Shown: positions 34,529 to 42,011 of the stretch, in pieces
How positions within the stretch are numbered: the first letter of the stretch is position 1
How the letters are laid out: each line of letters opens with the position of its first letter
DNA from: Brevibacterium yomogidense
Lineage (GTDB): Bacteria > Actinomycetota > Actinomycetes > Actinomycetales > Brevibacteriaceae
Direction: 5' to 3'
Length of the DNA: 64,000 nt
Assembly: GCF_016107685.1 (NCBI RefSeq)
Contig: NZ_JABASY010000002.1
Location: 124,001 to 188,000, forward strand
Program-made: the position numbers and the translations under genes
The notes under the pieces: model-generated
Told to the model about the DNA's origin: nothing
Seen by the model: the letters and a program-made list of their open reading frames with translations, nothing else
Database searches by the model: none

Positions 34529-35331
34529 GCCCCCGCAAGCACGTGAAGGGTCCCGTAGTCATGCGAGGGAAGCAGATCCCCGCGTGGACCTCCGATCAGC
34601 GGCTGCTCAACCGGGACGCGAACGCGGACTGGGCGCACAGTGACCCGTGGCGGGTCCTGCGCATCCAGTCGGAGTTCGTCGAGGGGTTCGGCACACTCGC
34701 GGAGCTGGGGCCCGCGATCTCGATCTTCGGGTCCGCGCGCCTGCGTGAGGGCACTCCGGAGTACGCGCTGGCGGTCGACATCGCCCGCCGCATCGTCGAA
34801 GCGGGAGCCACCGTCATCACGGGCGGCGGACCCGGCATCATGGAGGCCGGCAACCGGGGCGCGGACGACGCGGACGGGGTGTCCGTGGGGCTGGGCATCG
34901 AGCTGCCGTTCGAGGCGGGCCTCAACGACGGTGTGAACCTGGGCATCGAGTTCCGCTACTTCTTCGTCCGCAAGACGATGTTCGTGAAGTACTCGCGCGG
35001 CTTCGTCGTCCTGCCGGGTGGTTTCGGGACGCTCGACGAGCTCTTCGAAGCGCTCACCCTCGTGCAGACCGGTACGGTCACCCGGTTCCCCATCGTGCTG
35101 GTCGGCACGGAGTTCTGGGGCGGTCTGGTCGACTGGCTGGGCTCGACGCTCGTGGACCGGGGAGTCATCGCGCCCACGGACATGGATCTCTTCCAGCTGG
35201 TCGACACCGCCGACGAAGCGATCGCCGCCCTCGGAGCGAGCCTGCCGCACCACGCGGATCGCATCTCTGGCGGCGACGGTGCGGCCCGCACCTCCACGGA
35301 CAACGGCGACGACGAGGAATCCATCGCGTGA
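34525..35331 (+). CDS. LOG-family protein (TIGR00730, Rv1205-like)
   Basis: A 268-residue Rossmann-fold protein with both LOG motifs, GGGPGIMEAGNRGA (about 96-109) and PGGFGTLDELFEA (about 166-178). LOG proteins are often misannotated as lysine decarboxylases; characterised members are cytokinin riboside 5'-monophosphate phosphoribohydrolases. The place between dapE and folP2 matches the M. tuberculosis neighbourhood of Rv1205. The ATG at 34525 overlaps the dapE stop. The final ~30 residues are a hydrophilic extension. Confidence 0.9.
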   Translation: MSPRKHVKGPVVMRGKQIPAWTSDQRLLNRDANADWAHSDPWRVLRIQSEFVEGFGTLAELGPAISIFGSARLREGTPEYALAVDIARRIVEAGATVITGGGPGIMEAGNRGADDADGVSVGLGIELPFEAGLNDGVNLGIEFRYFFVRKTMFVKYSRGFVVLPGGFGTLDELFEALTLVQTGTVTRFPIVLVGTEFWGGLVDWLGSTLVDRGVIAPTDMDLFQLVDTADEAIAALGASLPHHADRISGGDGAARTSTDNGDDEESIA

Positions 35332-36212
35332 CCGATGGTGCCGTTCTGCGGATCGGTGAGGTGTCGGCGGGACCCGGACGACCCGCCGTCATGGCCGTCA
35401 TCAACCGGTCCGTCGACTCGTTCCACACGTCCGCACCCACCACGGAGGCGGCGATCCGCGCCGCCGAGGACGCCTTCACCGCCGGTGCCGCGATCGTCGA
35501 CATCGGGGGAGTGCGGGCGGGGCGCGGGCCCCACGTGGGGGTCCAGGAGGAGATCGACCGGATCTGTCCCGTCATCGACGCCGTCCACCGGGAGATCCCC
35601 GGTCTCGTCGTGTCCGCGGACACGTATCGTGCTCCCGTCGCCCGCGCCGCGGTCGCCGCGGGTGCCCGCATCGTCAACGACACGTGGGCCGGTGCGGATC
35701 CGGATCTCCCCACTGTCGCCGCCGAGGCCGGGGCCGGCCTCGTCTGCTCCCACACCGGGGGGCTCGGCCCGCGCACGGACGCCCACCGCAATCGCTACGG
35801 CCTCCTGCCGGACGACGTCGTGAAAGCGGCCCTGGACGGAGTGCTCGGGCTTGCGGCGCGGGCCCGGGAGGCGGGGGTGCCGCAGGAACGGATCCTCTTG
35901 GACCCCACCCCGGACTTCGGGAAGAATACGCGCCACTCACTCACCGTTCTGCGACACATCGACCGGTTCGCATCCCAAGGCATGCCGGTGCTGCTGGCGA
36001 TCTCGCGCAAGGACTTCATCGGAGAGTCCGTGGGCGCACCCACCCCGGGTGCACGGCTGCCGGCAACGCTCGCCGCCACCGCCTACGCCGTCGAGCACGG
36101 CGTCGCGGTCATCCGCGCCCACGACGTCGCAGCCACCGTCCAGACGGTCATGATGATCGGCGCGGTCCTCGGCACGAACGAACCGCGGCGGAGCGTCCGC
36201 GGGCTGCGCTGA
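35328..36212 (+). CDS. folP2: Dihydropteroate synthase-like protein FolP2 (degenerate)
   Basis: A 294-residue TIM-barrel protein clearly related to dihydropteroate synthase (VNDTWAGADPDLPTVAAE; PTPDFGKNTRHSL; LLAISRKDFIGE). The catalytic loops differ from active enzymes: loop 1 reads AVINRSVDSFHTSA where active DHPS has NVTPDSFSDGG, and loop 2 reads DIGGVRAGRGP in place of the STRPG motif. Mycobacterial FolP2 shows the same drift and lacks normal DHPS activity, so this is probably not the folate enzyme. Its GTG overlaps the LOG stop (GTGA). A small hairpin (36204-36219) surrounds its stop. Confidence 0.85.
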   Translation: MTDGAVLRIGEVSAGPGRPAVMAVINRSVDSFHTSAPTTEAAIRAAEDAFTAGAAIVDIGGVRAGRGPHVGVQEEIDRICPVIDAVHREIPGLVVSADTYRAPVARAAVAAGARIVNDTWAGADPDLPTVAAEAGAGLVCSHTGGLGPRTDAHRNRYGLLPDDVVKAALDGVLGLAARAREAGVPQERILLDPTPDFGKNTRHSLTVLRHIDRFASQGMPVLLAISRKDFIGESVGAPTPGARLPATLAATAYAVEHGVAVIRAHDVAATVQTVMMIGAVLGTNEPRRSVRGLR

Positions 36213-36242
36213 GGCGCAGTCTCCTTGTGAGACGATGGGGAC

Positions 36243-36647
36243 ATGCCGGTGTGGATCGTCCTCGGAGTATGCGCAGCTGTCTTCGTCCTCGTCATCGCCT
36301 TCGCGGGTTCGCGGAGTGTGTTCGACGGGGGCATGAGCGATGAGGAAGCCGATGTGCCCCCGGCACAGCGGCTGTCCGACGACGCCCGGCCCGACGAGAT
36401 CGCCGCGGTGAGGTTCACTCCGGCACTGTGGGGCTACCGGCCCGCGGAGGTCGACGACGCGATCGCACGACTCCGGGCACGCATCGCGGTGCAGGACATC
36501 CAGCTCGCAGCACAGGACCGTGACCGTGCGACCGACCCGGACGCTGCAGTGCCAGGCGGCGCAGAGGCGGGTTCCCCCGTGTCGGCGGGTGGCCACGAGT
36601 CCGGACACAGCGGGCCGGCACCGTCGGCGACGCACACGCATCCGTGA
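36243..36647 (+). CDS. DivIVA-domain-containing membrane protein
   Basis: A 134-residue protein. A single N-terminal transmembrane helix (about 3-22) is followed by an acidic spacer. A DivIVA-like motif comes next, RFTPALWGYRPAEVDDAIARLRARI (about 58-83), the same 'F...RGYxxxEVDxxI' pattern used by DivIVA/SepIVA-type proteins. A Pro/Gly/His-rich tail ends it. It resembles the small DivIVA-domain protein near folP2 in mycobacteria. A role at the cell pole or septum is likely but unproven. It overlaps the next gene by GTGA. Confidence 0.75.
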   Translation: MPVWIVLGVCAAVFVLVIAFAGSRSVFDGGMSDEEADVPPAQRLSDDARPDEIAAVRFTPALWGYRPAEVDDAIARLRARIAVQDIQLAAQDRDRATDPDAAVPGGAEAGSPVSAGGHESGHSGPAPSATHTHP

Positions 36648-37894
36648 CGGTCGCCTCGGGCACTGGTCCCCGGACCCACGACGAAGCACCCGCGGTCCTG
36701 CCCCACCTGTTCGACCGTGCACGGTGGGAGGGCGCGGCTCGAGCGGTCCTCACGCTCCCCGTCTGGCTGCAGGCGCTGGCCGTCTACCTGGTGTCCCGAC
36801 TCGTGTCGCTCGGCATCATGGCGATGGTCGTGCGGACCCAGCCCCATTCGCCGTGGACCCGGGGGACGGAGACCTCCCTCAACGACTTCCTGAATTTCTG
36901 GGATGGCGGCTGGTACGAGCGGATCGCCGTGCACGGATACCCCTCGCAGCTCCCCGTCTACGAGACGGGACAGATCGCGCAGAACGAGTGGGCCTTCTAC
37001 CCGCTGTTCCCCCTCATGGCGCGCGACATCACAGCGCTCACCGGGGCGGAGTTCGCCGTCGTGGCGCCGGTGCTCTCGACAGTACTGGGGGCGATGGCCG
37101 CGATCGTCATCCTCGTGCTCTTCCGCTCCGTCACCACACACGGAGCCGCCCTCACGGGGCTCGCCTTCGTCCTCTTCTTCCCCGCCTCGCCGATCCTCAA
37201 CACGTCCTACGCGGAATCCCTCACCCTGCTCCTGCAGGCCACGGTCCTGCTGCTGGTGCTCCGACGGCAGTACGTGTGGGCCATCGTCCCCGTCTTCTTC
37301 ATGGACCTGTCGCGGCCCATCGGTGTGGCGTTCGCCTTCTTCATGCTCATCCACCTCATCAGCCGCTTCCGCCGGCGGAACGAGGAACCGTACCCGCTGC
37401 CGCAGGTCGTGTCGTCGTGGACCCTGGGAGTCCTGTCCTGCGTCGCCGCCCTGATCCACCCGCTCCACGCCTGGGTCCGCACAGGGTCGCTCACCGCCTA
37501 CACGGACACGGAAGCCGCCTGGCACACGGGGCAGACCCACATCTTCGTCCAGTGGGTGGGTGCGGGAGAGCGGTGGCTGGGCCCGTTCAGCCCCGTCGCG
37601 CTGGTCGTGCTCGTCGCGGCGATGATCGCCCTGCTCGTGTCGCCGGCGGGCCGGACGATGGGCCGGACCCTCCAACAGTTCTGCTGCGGATACGGCATCT
37701 ACCTCCTCCTCTTCTTCACGCCGCAGACGTCCACGCTGCGCCTGTTCCTGCCCTTCTTCCCCCTGGCACTGGCTCTGGCGGCCACGCGCTCATGGGCGGC
37801 GCGCGCAGTCGTCCTCGTCGCCTTCACGGTGCTGCAGATCGTCTGGGTCGGATGGCTGTGGCACTTCACCCCGCCGGGCGATCTGCCGCCGTGA
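36644..37894 (+). CDS. PIG-V-like mannosyltransferase-family membrane protein
   Basis: A 416-residue protein with about ten transmembrane helices. The first loop carries LNFWDGGWYERIAVHGYP, matching the WDxxWYxxIAxxGY block of PIG-V/GT-C mannosyltransferases, and AFYPLFPLMAR follows. GT-C enzymes use lipid-phosphate sugars on the outer membrane face. Donor, acceptor and true activity are unknown. The GTG at 36644 overlaps the DivIVA-like stop, so the two are co-translated. Confidence 0.75.
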   Translation: MTVASGTGPRTHDEAPAVLPHLFDRARWEGAARAVLTLPVWLQALAVYLVSRLVSLGIMAMVVRTQPHSPWTRGTETSLNDFLNFWDGGWYERIAVHGYPSQLPVYETGQIAQNEWAFYPLFPLMARDITALTGAEFAVVAPVLSTVLGAMAAIVILVLFRSVTTHGAALTGLAFVLFFPASPILNTSYAESLTLLLQATVLLLVLRRQYVWAIVPVFFMDLSRPIGVAFAFFMLIHLISRFRRRNEEPYPLPQVVSSWTLGVLSCVAALIHPLHAWVRTGSLTAYTDTEAAWHTGQTHIFVQWVGAGERWLGPFSPVALVVLVAAMIALLVSPAGRTMGRTLQQFCCGYGIYLLLFFTPQTSTLRLFLPFFPLALALAATRSWAARAVVLVAFTVLQIVWVGWLWHFTPPGDLPP

Positions 37895-37939
37895 CGCGCT
37901 CATAAGTCGGCAAGACGGGCAGATTCCGCTCAGATGGTG

Positions 37940-37945
37940 GATAAT
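37940..37945 (+). promoter_or_regulatory. -10 box GATAAT for the DUF3117 gene
   Basis: GGATAATC about 40 nt before the ATG is an AT-rich island between two coding regions. TTGACA at 37951-37956 follows it rather than preceding it, so the -10 reading is preferred. Confidence 0.45.
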
Positions 37946-37982
37946 CAGTGTTGACAACTTTTCGACGCGAAGGGATGCTCCC

Positions 37983-38153
37983 ATGGCAGCACAGAAGCCC
38001 CGTACGGGCGACGGACCTCTCGAGGTGACGAAGGAGGGACGCAGCATGGTGCTGCGACTGCCCGTCGAAGGGGGCGGACGACTCGTCATCGAGATCAGCC
38101 CGGACGAGGCGAAGGATCTCCACGACACCCTTGCAGAGGCACTCGGCATCTGA
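37983..38153 (+). CDS. DUF3117 small protein (Rv1211-like)
   Basis: A 56-residue protein, MAAQKPRTGDGPLEVTKEGR onward, ending EAKDLHDTLAEALGI. Length and sequence match the conserved actinobacterial DUF3117 family, encoded in the same folP2/DivIVA neighbourhood in mycobacteria. Function is unknown; the predicted fold is mostly beta. The ATG has GAAGGGA upstream. It has its own promoter and a strong terminator. Confidence 0.9.
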   Translation: MAAQKPRTGDGPLEVTKEGRSMVLRLPVEGGGRLVIEISPDEAKDLHDTLAEALGI

Positions 38154-38170
38154 GTGGCCCCGGCGCTTCA

Positions 38171-38203
38171 CGGCCTCCTCACGCAGACGCGTGCAGGAGG
38201 CCG
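38171..38203 (+). terminator. Terminator after the DUF3117 gene
   Basis: CGGCCTCCT (38171-38179) pairs with AGGAGGCCG (38195-38203), and CACGC/GCGTG extends the stem with one bulge. Confidence 0.75.
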
Positions 38204-38209
38204 CAGTCG

Positions 38210-38249
38210 TTTCAGCGGCGGCGCAGGATCTTTCAGCGGCGGCGCAGGA
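38210..38249 (-). repeat. 21-bp-period duplication spanning the methyltransferase stop codon
   Basis: TTTCAGCGGCGGCGCAGGA is present at 38210-38228 and identically at 38231-38249. On the minus strand the upstream copy encodes the last residues and TGA of the methyltransferase. The other copy repeats LRRR-stop beyond the gene. Confidence 0.85.
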
Positions 38250-38865
38250 CCAGGATGCCGTCGTCGATCGGAAGGAGCAGCCGGAGGAGGTCCTCGCGCT
38301 GGGACAGGTCGCTCAGCAGCTGCCGGGCGACCCGGGCGCGGGGTGTGCGCACCGTGGGGTCCGCCACCGCGCCGCCCAGCAGAGCCTGATCGATGATCAG
38401 CACACCGCCGGGCTCCAGCCGTTCGAGTGCCAGCGGGACGAGCCGCGGGGTCTGTTCAGGTCCCGCGTCGAGGTGCACCAGGTCGTACGCGCGCGGTGCC
38501 AGGCGGGACAGCACGTCCTCCGGTCTGCCGGTCATCATGCGCACGCGATGACCGGCGAGGTCCGCGTGGACGATGAGCTCCCGCGCGACGGCCTGCGCTT
38601 CCGCATCGGTGTCGATCGAGGTGAGGATGGCGGACCGCGACATGCCGCGCAGCAGTGCGAGGGTCGAGGTGCCTGTTCCGGTGCCCACTTCGATCACGGC
38701 CGACGGGCTCAGGAGCGTCGTGAGGAACGTGAGGGTCGCACTGGACGTGGGTGGGAGCGGACGGCGCCGGTACTCCTGGGCGATCGTGCGCGCGGCGTCG
38801 TCCACGGCGTCCGTGCCGTTGTACTGGTCGGCCATCCGCGCGCTGGCGGCCCAATCCCGGGACAT
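38233..38865 (-). CDS. SAM-dependent O-methyltransferase (Rv1220c-like)
   Basis: A 210-residue class I methyltransferase of the caffeoyl-CoA/catechol O-methyltransferase type. The SAM motif is VIEVGTGTGTSTLALL (about 59-74), followed by LTSIDTDAEAQAVARELI, YDLVHLDAG and GGVLIIDQALLGG. The natural substrate is unknown. The ATG at 38865 is supported by GGAGAGGAG and fits the family length; the longer open frame upstream has no start signal. The position next to DUF3117 matches mycobacterial order. Its stop-codon region is duplicated. Confidence 0.88.
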   Translation of the reverse strand: MSRDWAASARMADQYNGTDAVDDAARTIAQEYRRRPLPPTSSATLTFLTTLLSPSAVIEVGTGTGTSTLALLRGMSRSAILTSIDTDAEAQAVARELIVHADLAGHRVRMMTGRPEDVLSRLAPRAYDLVHLDAGPEQTPRLVPLALERLEPGGVLIIDQALLGGAVADPTVRTPRARVARQLLSDLSQREDLLRLLLPIDDGILVLRRR

Positions 38866-38963
38866 CCGCTCTCCTCTCCGCTGACGGCGCCGGAGTTCAT
38901 CGACGTGTGCCGACCTCCCCGCGGCAGCGGTGCTGCGGAGGTCGGGGTGCTCAGGGCGCCAGT

Positions 38964-39323
38964 CTAATCCTCCGAAACCTCCGCATCGTGGGATGCGAGT
39001 TCTGCGAGCGCGTCGAGGACGGATGCGGCGAACGTGTGGGGGTCGACACGCGCACACCGCATGTCGATCCGGTCATCGTCGGTCAGGGGCATGTCCTCGT
39101 CGTTCCAGTGGGGCAGCGCGCGGGCGGTCAGCGGTGCGGGCAGTGCGCCGCGCACGTTGGGGACCCGCCACCAGGGCACGTTCGATCCGTAGACGCTCAT
39201 GACACGGGCGACGTAGCGGGGCGAGGCACCGACCACACGACCGATGTCCCCGTAGGACGCCGCGGATCCGGGCGGCAGGGATTCGACGGCGCGCAGGACA
39301 CGTTCGACGGCGAGATCGTCCAT
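38964..39323 (-). CDS. Alkyltransferase-like protein (ATL)
   Basis: A 119-residue protein containing only the MGMT/Ogt DNA-binding domain (VLRAVESLPPGSAASYGDIG; RYVARVMS). The methyl-acceptor motif PCHRV of MGMT is replaced by PWWRV. Loss of the cysteine marks it as an alkyltransferase-like protein that can bind O6-alkylguanine and recruit repair without removing the lesion. Canonical ATLs have PWHRV, so the second Trp is a further variation. An acidic C-terminal tail follows. The ATG at 39323 is chosen for family fit. Confidence 0.85.
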   Translation of the reverse strand: MDDLAVERVLRAVESLPPGSAASYGDIGRVVGASPRYVARVMSVYGSNVPWWRVPNVRGALPAPLTARALPHWNDEDMPLTDDDRIDMRCARVDPHTFAASVLDALAELASHDAEVSED

Positions 39324-39413
39324 GGCGCCGATCCTCTCACGGTGTGCACCGGCCGTGCGCTCTTCTGGGTTCGCTGGGCCGCCGGGCTGTGAGGGTGCGA
39401 CCTTCTCGGTTGG

Positions 39414-39419
39414 TAGGAT
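39414..39419 (+). promoter_or_regulatory. -10 box TAGGAT for leaderless tatB
   Basis: Seven bases separate TAGGAT from the ATG at 39427, and no Shine-Dalgarno is present. Confidence 0.6.
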
Positions 39420-39426
39420 CGGACGC

Positions 39427-39972
39427 ATGTTCGGCATCAATGGCTTCGAGATGATCATCCTTGTCATTGTCGCCCTCTTCGTCATCGGACCTCAGCGTCT
39501 TCCCGAGTACGCCGGGAAGCTCCGTGACTTCGTCAGGAGCTTCCGGCGGATGGCGGAAGGGGCGAAGGAGACCGTCAAGGAGGACTTCGGCGCGGACCTC
39601 GACGCCTACGACTGGCGGTCGCTGGACCCGCGCCAGTACGACCCGCGCCGTATCGTGCGCGAGGCGCTCGCAGAGGAGGATCGTGCGATCCGTGAGGAGC
39701 GTCTCCGCACGGGTGGGTCGACCACGGGGTCGTCGGACACGAACGGGGCGAGCACGAACGGGGCGAGCACGAACGGGTCGGGCGCGAACGGTGCTGCCGA
39801 AGGGCGGACCGACAGTGGATCGCCATCCGGCGGCGGAACGTCGTCCGCCGGATCTTCGAGTGCCGCTGGTGCTGCGGCAGAGAGCGCGGCGACGCCTTTG
39901 GAACGTCACCGTTCCCAGGTGCAGCAGCGCGTCGAGGGGTCGTCGGCACCCTTCGACCCCGAAGCGACCTGA
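39427..39972 (+). CDS. tatB: Sec-independent (Tat) translocase subunit TatB
   Basis: A 181-residue protein. The N-terminal helix MFGINGFEMIILVIVALFVI is followed by the TatA/B hinge GPQRLPEYAGKLRDFVRSFR and an amphipathic helix (about 22-50). A long Gly/Ser/Asn tail follows with NGAST repeats. TatB works with TatC as receptor for twin-arginine preproteins. It sits near mrp as in other actinobacteria. TatA is an alternative, but length, the Glu in the first helix and context favour TatB. The start is leaderless. Confidence 0.88.
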   Translation: MFGINGFEMIILVIVALFVIGPQRLPEYAGKLRDFVRSFRRMAEGAKETVKEDFGADLDAYDWRSLDPRQYDPRRIVREALAEEDRAIREERLRTGGSTTGSSDTNGASTNGASTNGSGANGAAEGRTDSGSPSGGGTSSAGSSSAAGAAAESAATPLERHRSQVQQRVEGSSAPFDPEAT

Positions 39973-40117
39973 GTCCGCCCGAACCCGCCGCGGAAGTCCC
40001 CGCAGCCGGTCGGAGCTTGCCCGCACTGAGGGTGAGCCGCGGGGCCCCGCCGCGAGCCGCTGGCCCCGAAGCCATGGGCCCCTCAGCGAAGCCACGGCCC
40101 ACTCATCGACGAACCGC

Positions 40118-41269
40118 TCAGTCGCGGGGGCTCAGGCCCAGACTCTTCCCGGCGAGCGACTGCGATCGCACCCGCAGCGATGACGCGATGGTGCGCAGGG
40201 CGGCGGGCCCCGGCTCCTCAGGATGTGTGAGCACTGCGGGGACGCCTGCGTCCGCTCCGGCACGCACCGTCGGGTCGAGCGGGATCTGTCCCAGCAGCGG
40301 CACGTGGCTCTGGCCACCTGCGTCGGACAGCCGCTGGGCCAGCCGGTCCGCCACATGACGTCCGCCGCCCTCACCGAAGATCGGGTTGTGGCTGCCGTCC
40401 GGCATAACCATCCACGACATGTTCTCGATGACTCCGGCGACCCGCTGCTTGGTGCTCGTCGCCAGCGCCCCGGCACGTTCGGCGACCTGCGCGGCGGCCT
40501 GCTGCGGTGTCGTGACGATGAGCAGCTCCGAATCGGGCAGCAGCTGACCGACCGAGATCGCGACATCGCCCGTGCCCGGCGGCAGGTCGAGCAGCAGGAT
40601 GTCCAGGTCGCCCCAGAACACGTCCGTGAGGAACTGCTCGAGCGCCCTGTGGAGCATCGGGCCGCGCCAGACAACCGCCTGACCGGGGTCCACGAACATG
40701 CCGATGCTCATGACCGCCACACCGTGGCCGGGCTGGGGGAGGATCATGTCCTCGAGCTTCGTCGGCTTGCCCTCGACCCCCATCATGGGCGGGATGGAGA
40801 AGCCGTAGATGTCCGCGTCGAGGATGCCGACGCTCAGCCCGGTCGCGGCGAGTGCCGCCGCGAGGTTGGCGGTGACCGACGATTTGCCGACCCCGCCCTT
40901 CCCGGACGCGACCGCGATGACGCGCGTGAGGTTGTCCGGCTGGACGAACGGGTTGACGCGCCCGTCGCCGCTGCGCAGCCGGTTCCGCAGCTCAGTGCGC
41001 TGCTCCGGCGTCATGACGCCCAGCTCGACATCGACCGATCGCACACCGTCGACCGCTGCGACGGCCTTGCGGACGTCCGTGGTGATCGTGTTCTTCATCG
41101 GGCATCCGGCGATCGTGAGGAGCACCTTCACGTGCGCCGTGCCGCCTTCGTCGATCCACGCCGACTCGATCATGTCGAGGTCGACGAGCGTGCGCCGCAG
41201 CTCCGGATCGACGACGGTGCCCAGAGCCTTCCACAGAGGTCCATGCGTGTCCGTGTCGCGGTCCGTCAT
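40118..41269 (-). CDS. mrp: Mrp/ApbC-type P-loop ATPase, Fe-S cluster carrier-like
   Basis: A 383-residue protein. An N-terminal MIP18/DUF59 domain (about 10-95, with LTIAGCPMKNTI) is followed by a deviant Walker A ASGKGGVGKSS (about 122-132), Walker A' LDADIYG, and PPGTGDVAISV. Mrp/Ind1 proteins load Fe-S clusters onto targets. The usual CxxC near the C-terminus is absent (the region reads ENMSWMVMPDG), as in many actinobacterial relatives. That leaves the cluster-carrier role uncertain. The order tatB, mrp, DUF1003, MgtE-N matches M. tuberculosis. Confidence 0.9.
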   Translation of the reverse strand: MTDRDTDTHGPLWKALGTVVDPELRRTLVDLDMIESAWIDEGGTAHVKVLLTIAGCPMKNTITTDVRKAVAAVDGVRSVDVELGVMTPEQRTELRNRLRSGDGRVNPFVQPDNLTRVIAVASGKGGVGKSSVTANLAAALAATGLSVGILDADIYGFSIPPMMGVEGKPTKLEDMILPQPGHGVAVMSIGMFVDPGQAVVWRGPMLHRALEQFLTDVFWGDLDILLLDLPPGTGDVAISVGQLLPDSELLIVTTPQQAAAQVAERAGALATSTKQRVAGVIENMSWMVMPDGSHNPIFGEGGGRHVADRLAQRLSDAGGQSHVPLLGQIPLDPTVRAGADAGVPAVLTHPEEPGPAALRTIASSLRVRSQSLAGKSLGLSPRD

Positions 41270-41288
41270 CGTCGTGTCACGTCTCCCT

Positions 41289-42011
41289 TCACAGGTCCAT
41301 CGTCCCTGGAGACCGTACCCGTGTCTGTGCCTGTTCCCATGTCGTTGTCTGTGTCAGCGTGAACTCCCAGGGCTGCCCCGTTCCCGAGGCCGCGCTCGTT
41401 CCCGAGGCCCCCTCCGGTTCCGAGGCCCCCTCCGGTTCCGAGGCCGCTCCCGCTCCCGAGGCCGTCTCCACCTCCGCTTCGGTCGCTGCGGAGTCCGTGG
41501 AGGGCTCGGGCAGGGCATGCTGCTCGGTTCGAGCCTGCTGCATCTCCTCTACGAGAGAACGCAGCTCGGAACGGATAAAGTCCCTCGTCGCCACGTCGCG
41601 GATGGCAATGCGCAGGCTCGCGACCTCGCGGGCGAGGAACTCCGTGTCCGCGAGATTCCGTTCGGCCCGCTGACGGTCCGCCTCGAACTCGACACGATCA
41701 CGGTCGGCGGACCGGTTGTCCGCCAGCAGCAGGAGGGGCGCGGCGTAGGACGCCTGGAGCGACAGGATGAGGGTGAGCAGTGTGAAGTTGAGGCTGCGCG
41801 GGTCGAATTGCAGGTGCACGGGCGCCATCGAGTTCCACGCGAGCCACACCGCACAGATGGCCGTCATCCACACGAGGAACATCGGGGTGCCCATGTACCG
41901 GGCGATCCCCTCGGCCACTCGGCCGAACGTGTCCGGCGGCATCCCCACCTGCGGCAGACGGCGGCGCGCGCTGCGGGGAGTGTCGAGTCCCGGCTGGTCA
42001 GACCGTGCCAT
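41289..42011 (-). CDS. DUF1003 membrane protein
   Basis: A 240-residue protein with two transmembrane helices (about 46-64, 77-97) in the DUF1003 block: MFLVWMTAICAVWLAWN and YAAPLLLLADNRSADRDR. A coiled, charged helix (about 98-165) follows. The C-terminus has EPEGAS repeats and ends in a long tail. Function is unknown. Its start overlaps the end of the upstream MgtE-like gene by 14 bp, so the two are coupled. Confidence 0.85.
   Translation of the reverse strand: MARSDQPGLDTPRSARRRLPQVGMPPDTFGRVAEGIARYMGTPMFLVWMTAICAVWLAWNSMAPVHLQFDPRSLNFTLLTLILSLQASYAAPLLLLADNRSADRDRVEFEADRQRAERNLADTEFLAREVASLRIAIRDVATRDFIRSELRSLVEEMQQARTEQHALPEPSTDSAATEAEVETASGAGAASEPEGASEPEGASGTSAASGTGQPWEFTLTQTTTWEQAQTRVRSPGTMDL

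Noticed and set aside
34525..35331. Lysine decarboxylase
   Set aside because: The PGGxGTxxE motif marks the LOG family, which is often misnamed; no PLP-binding features.
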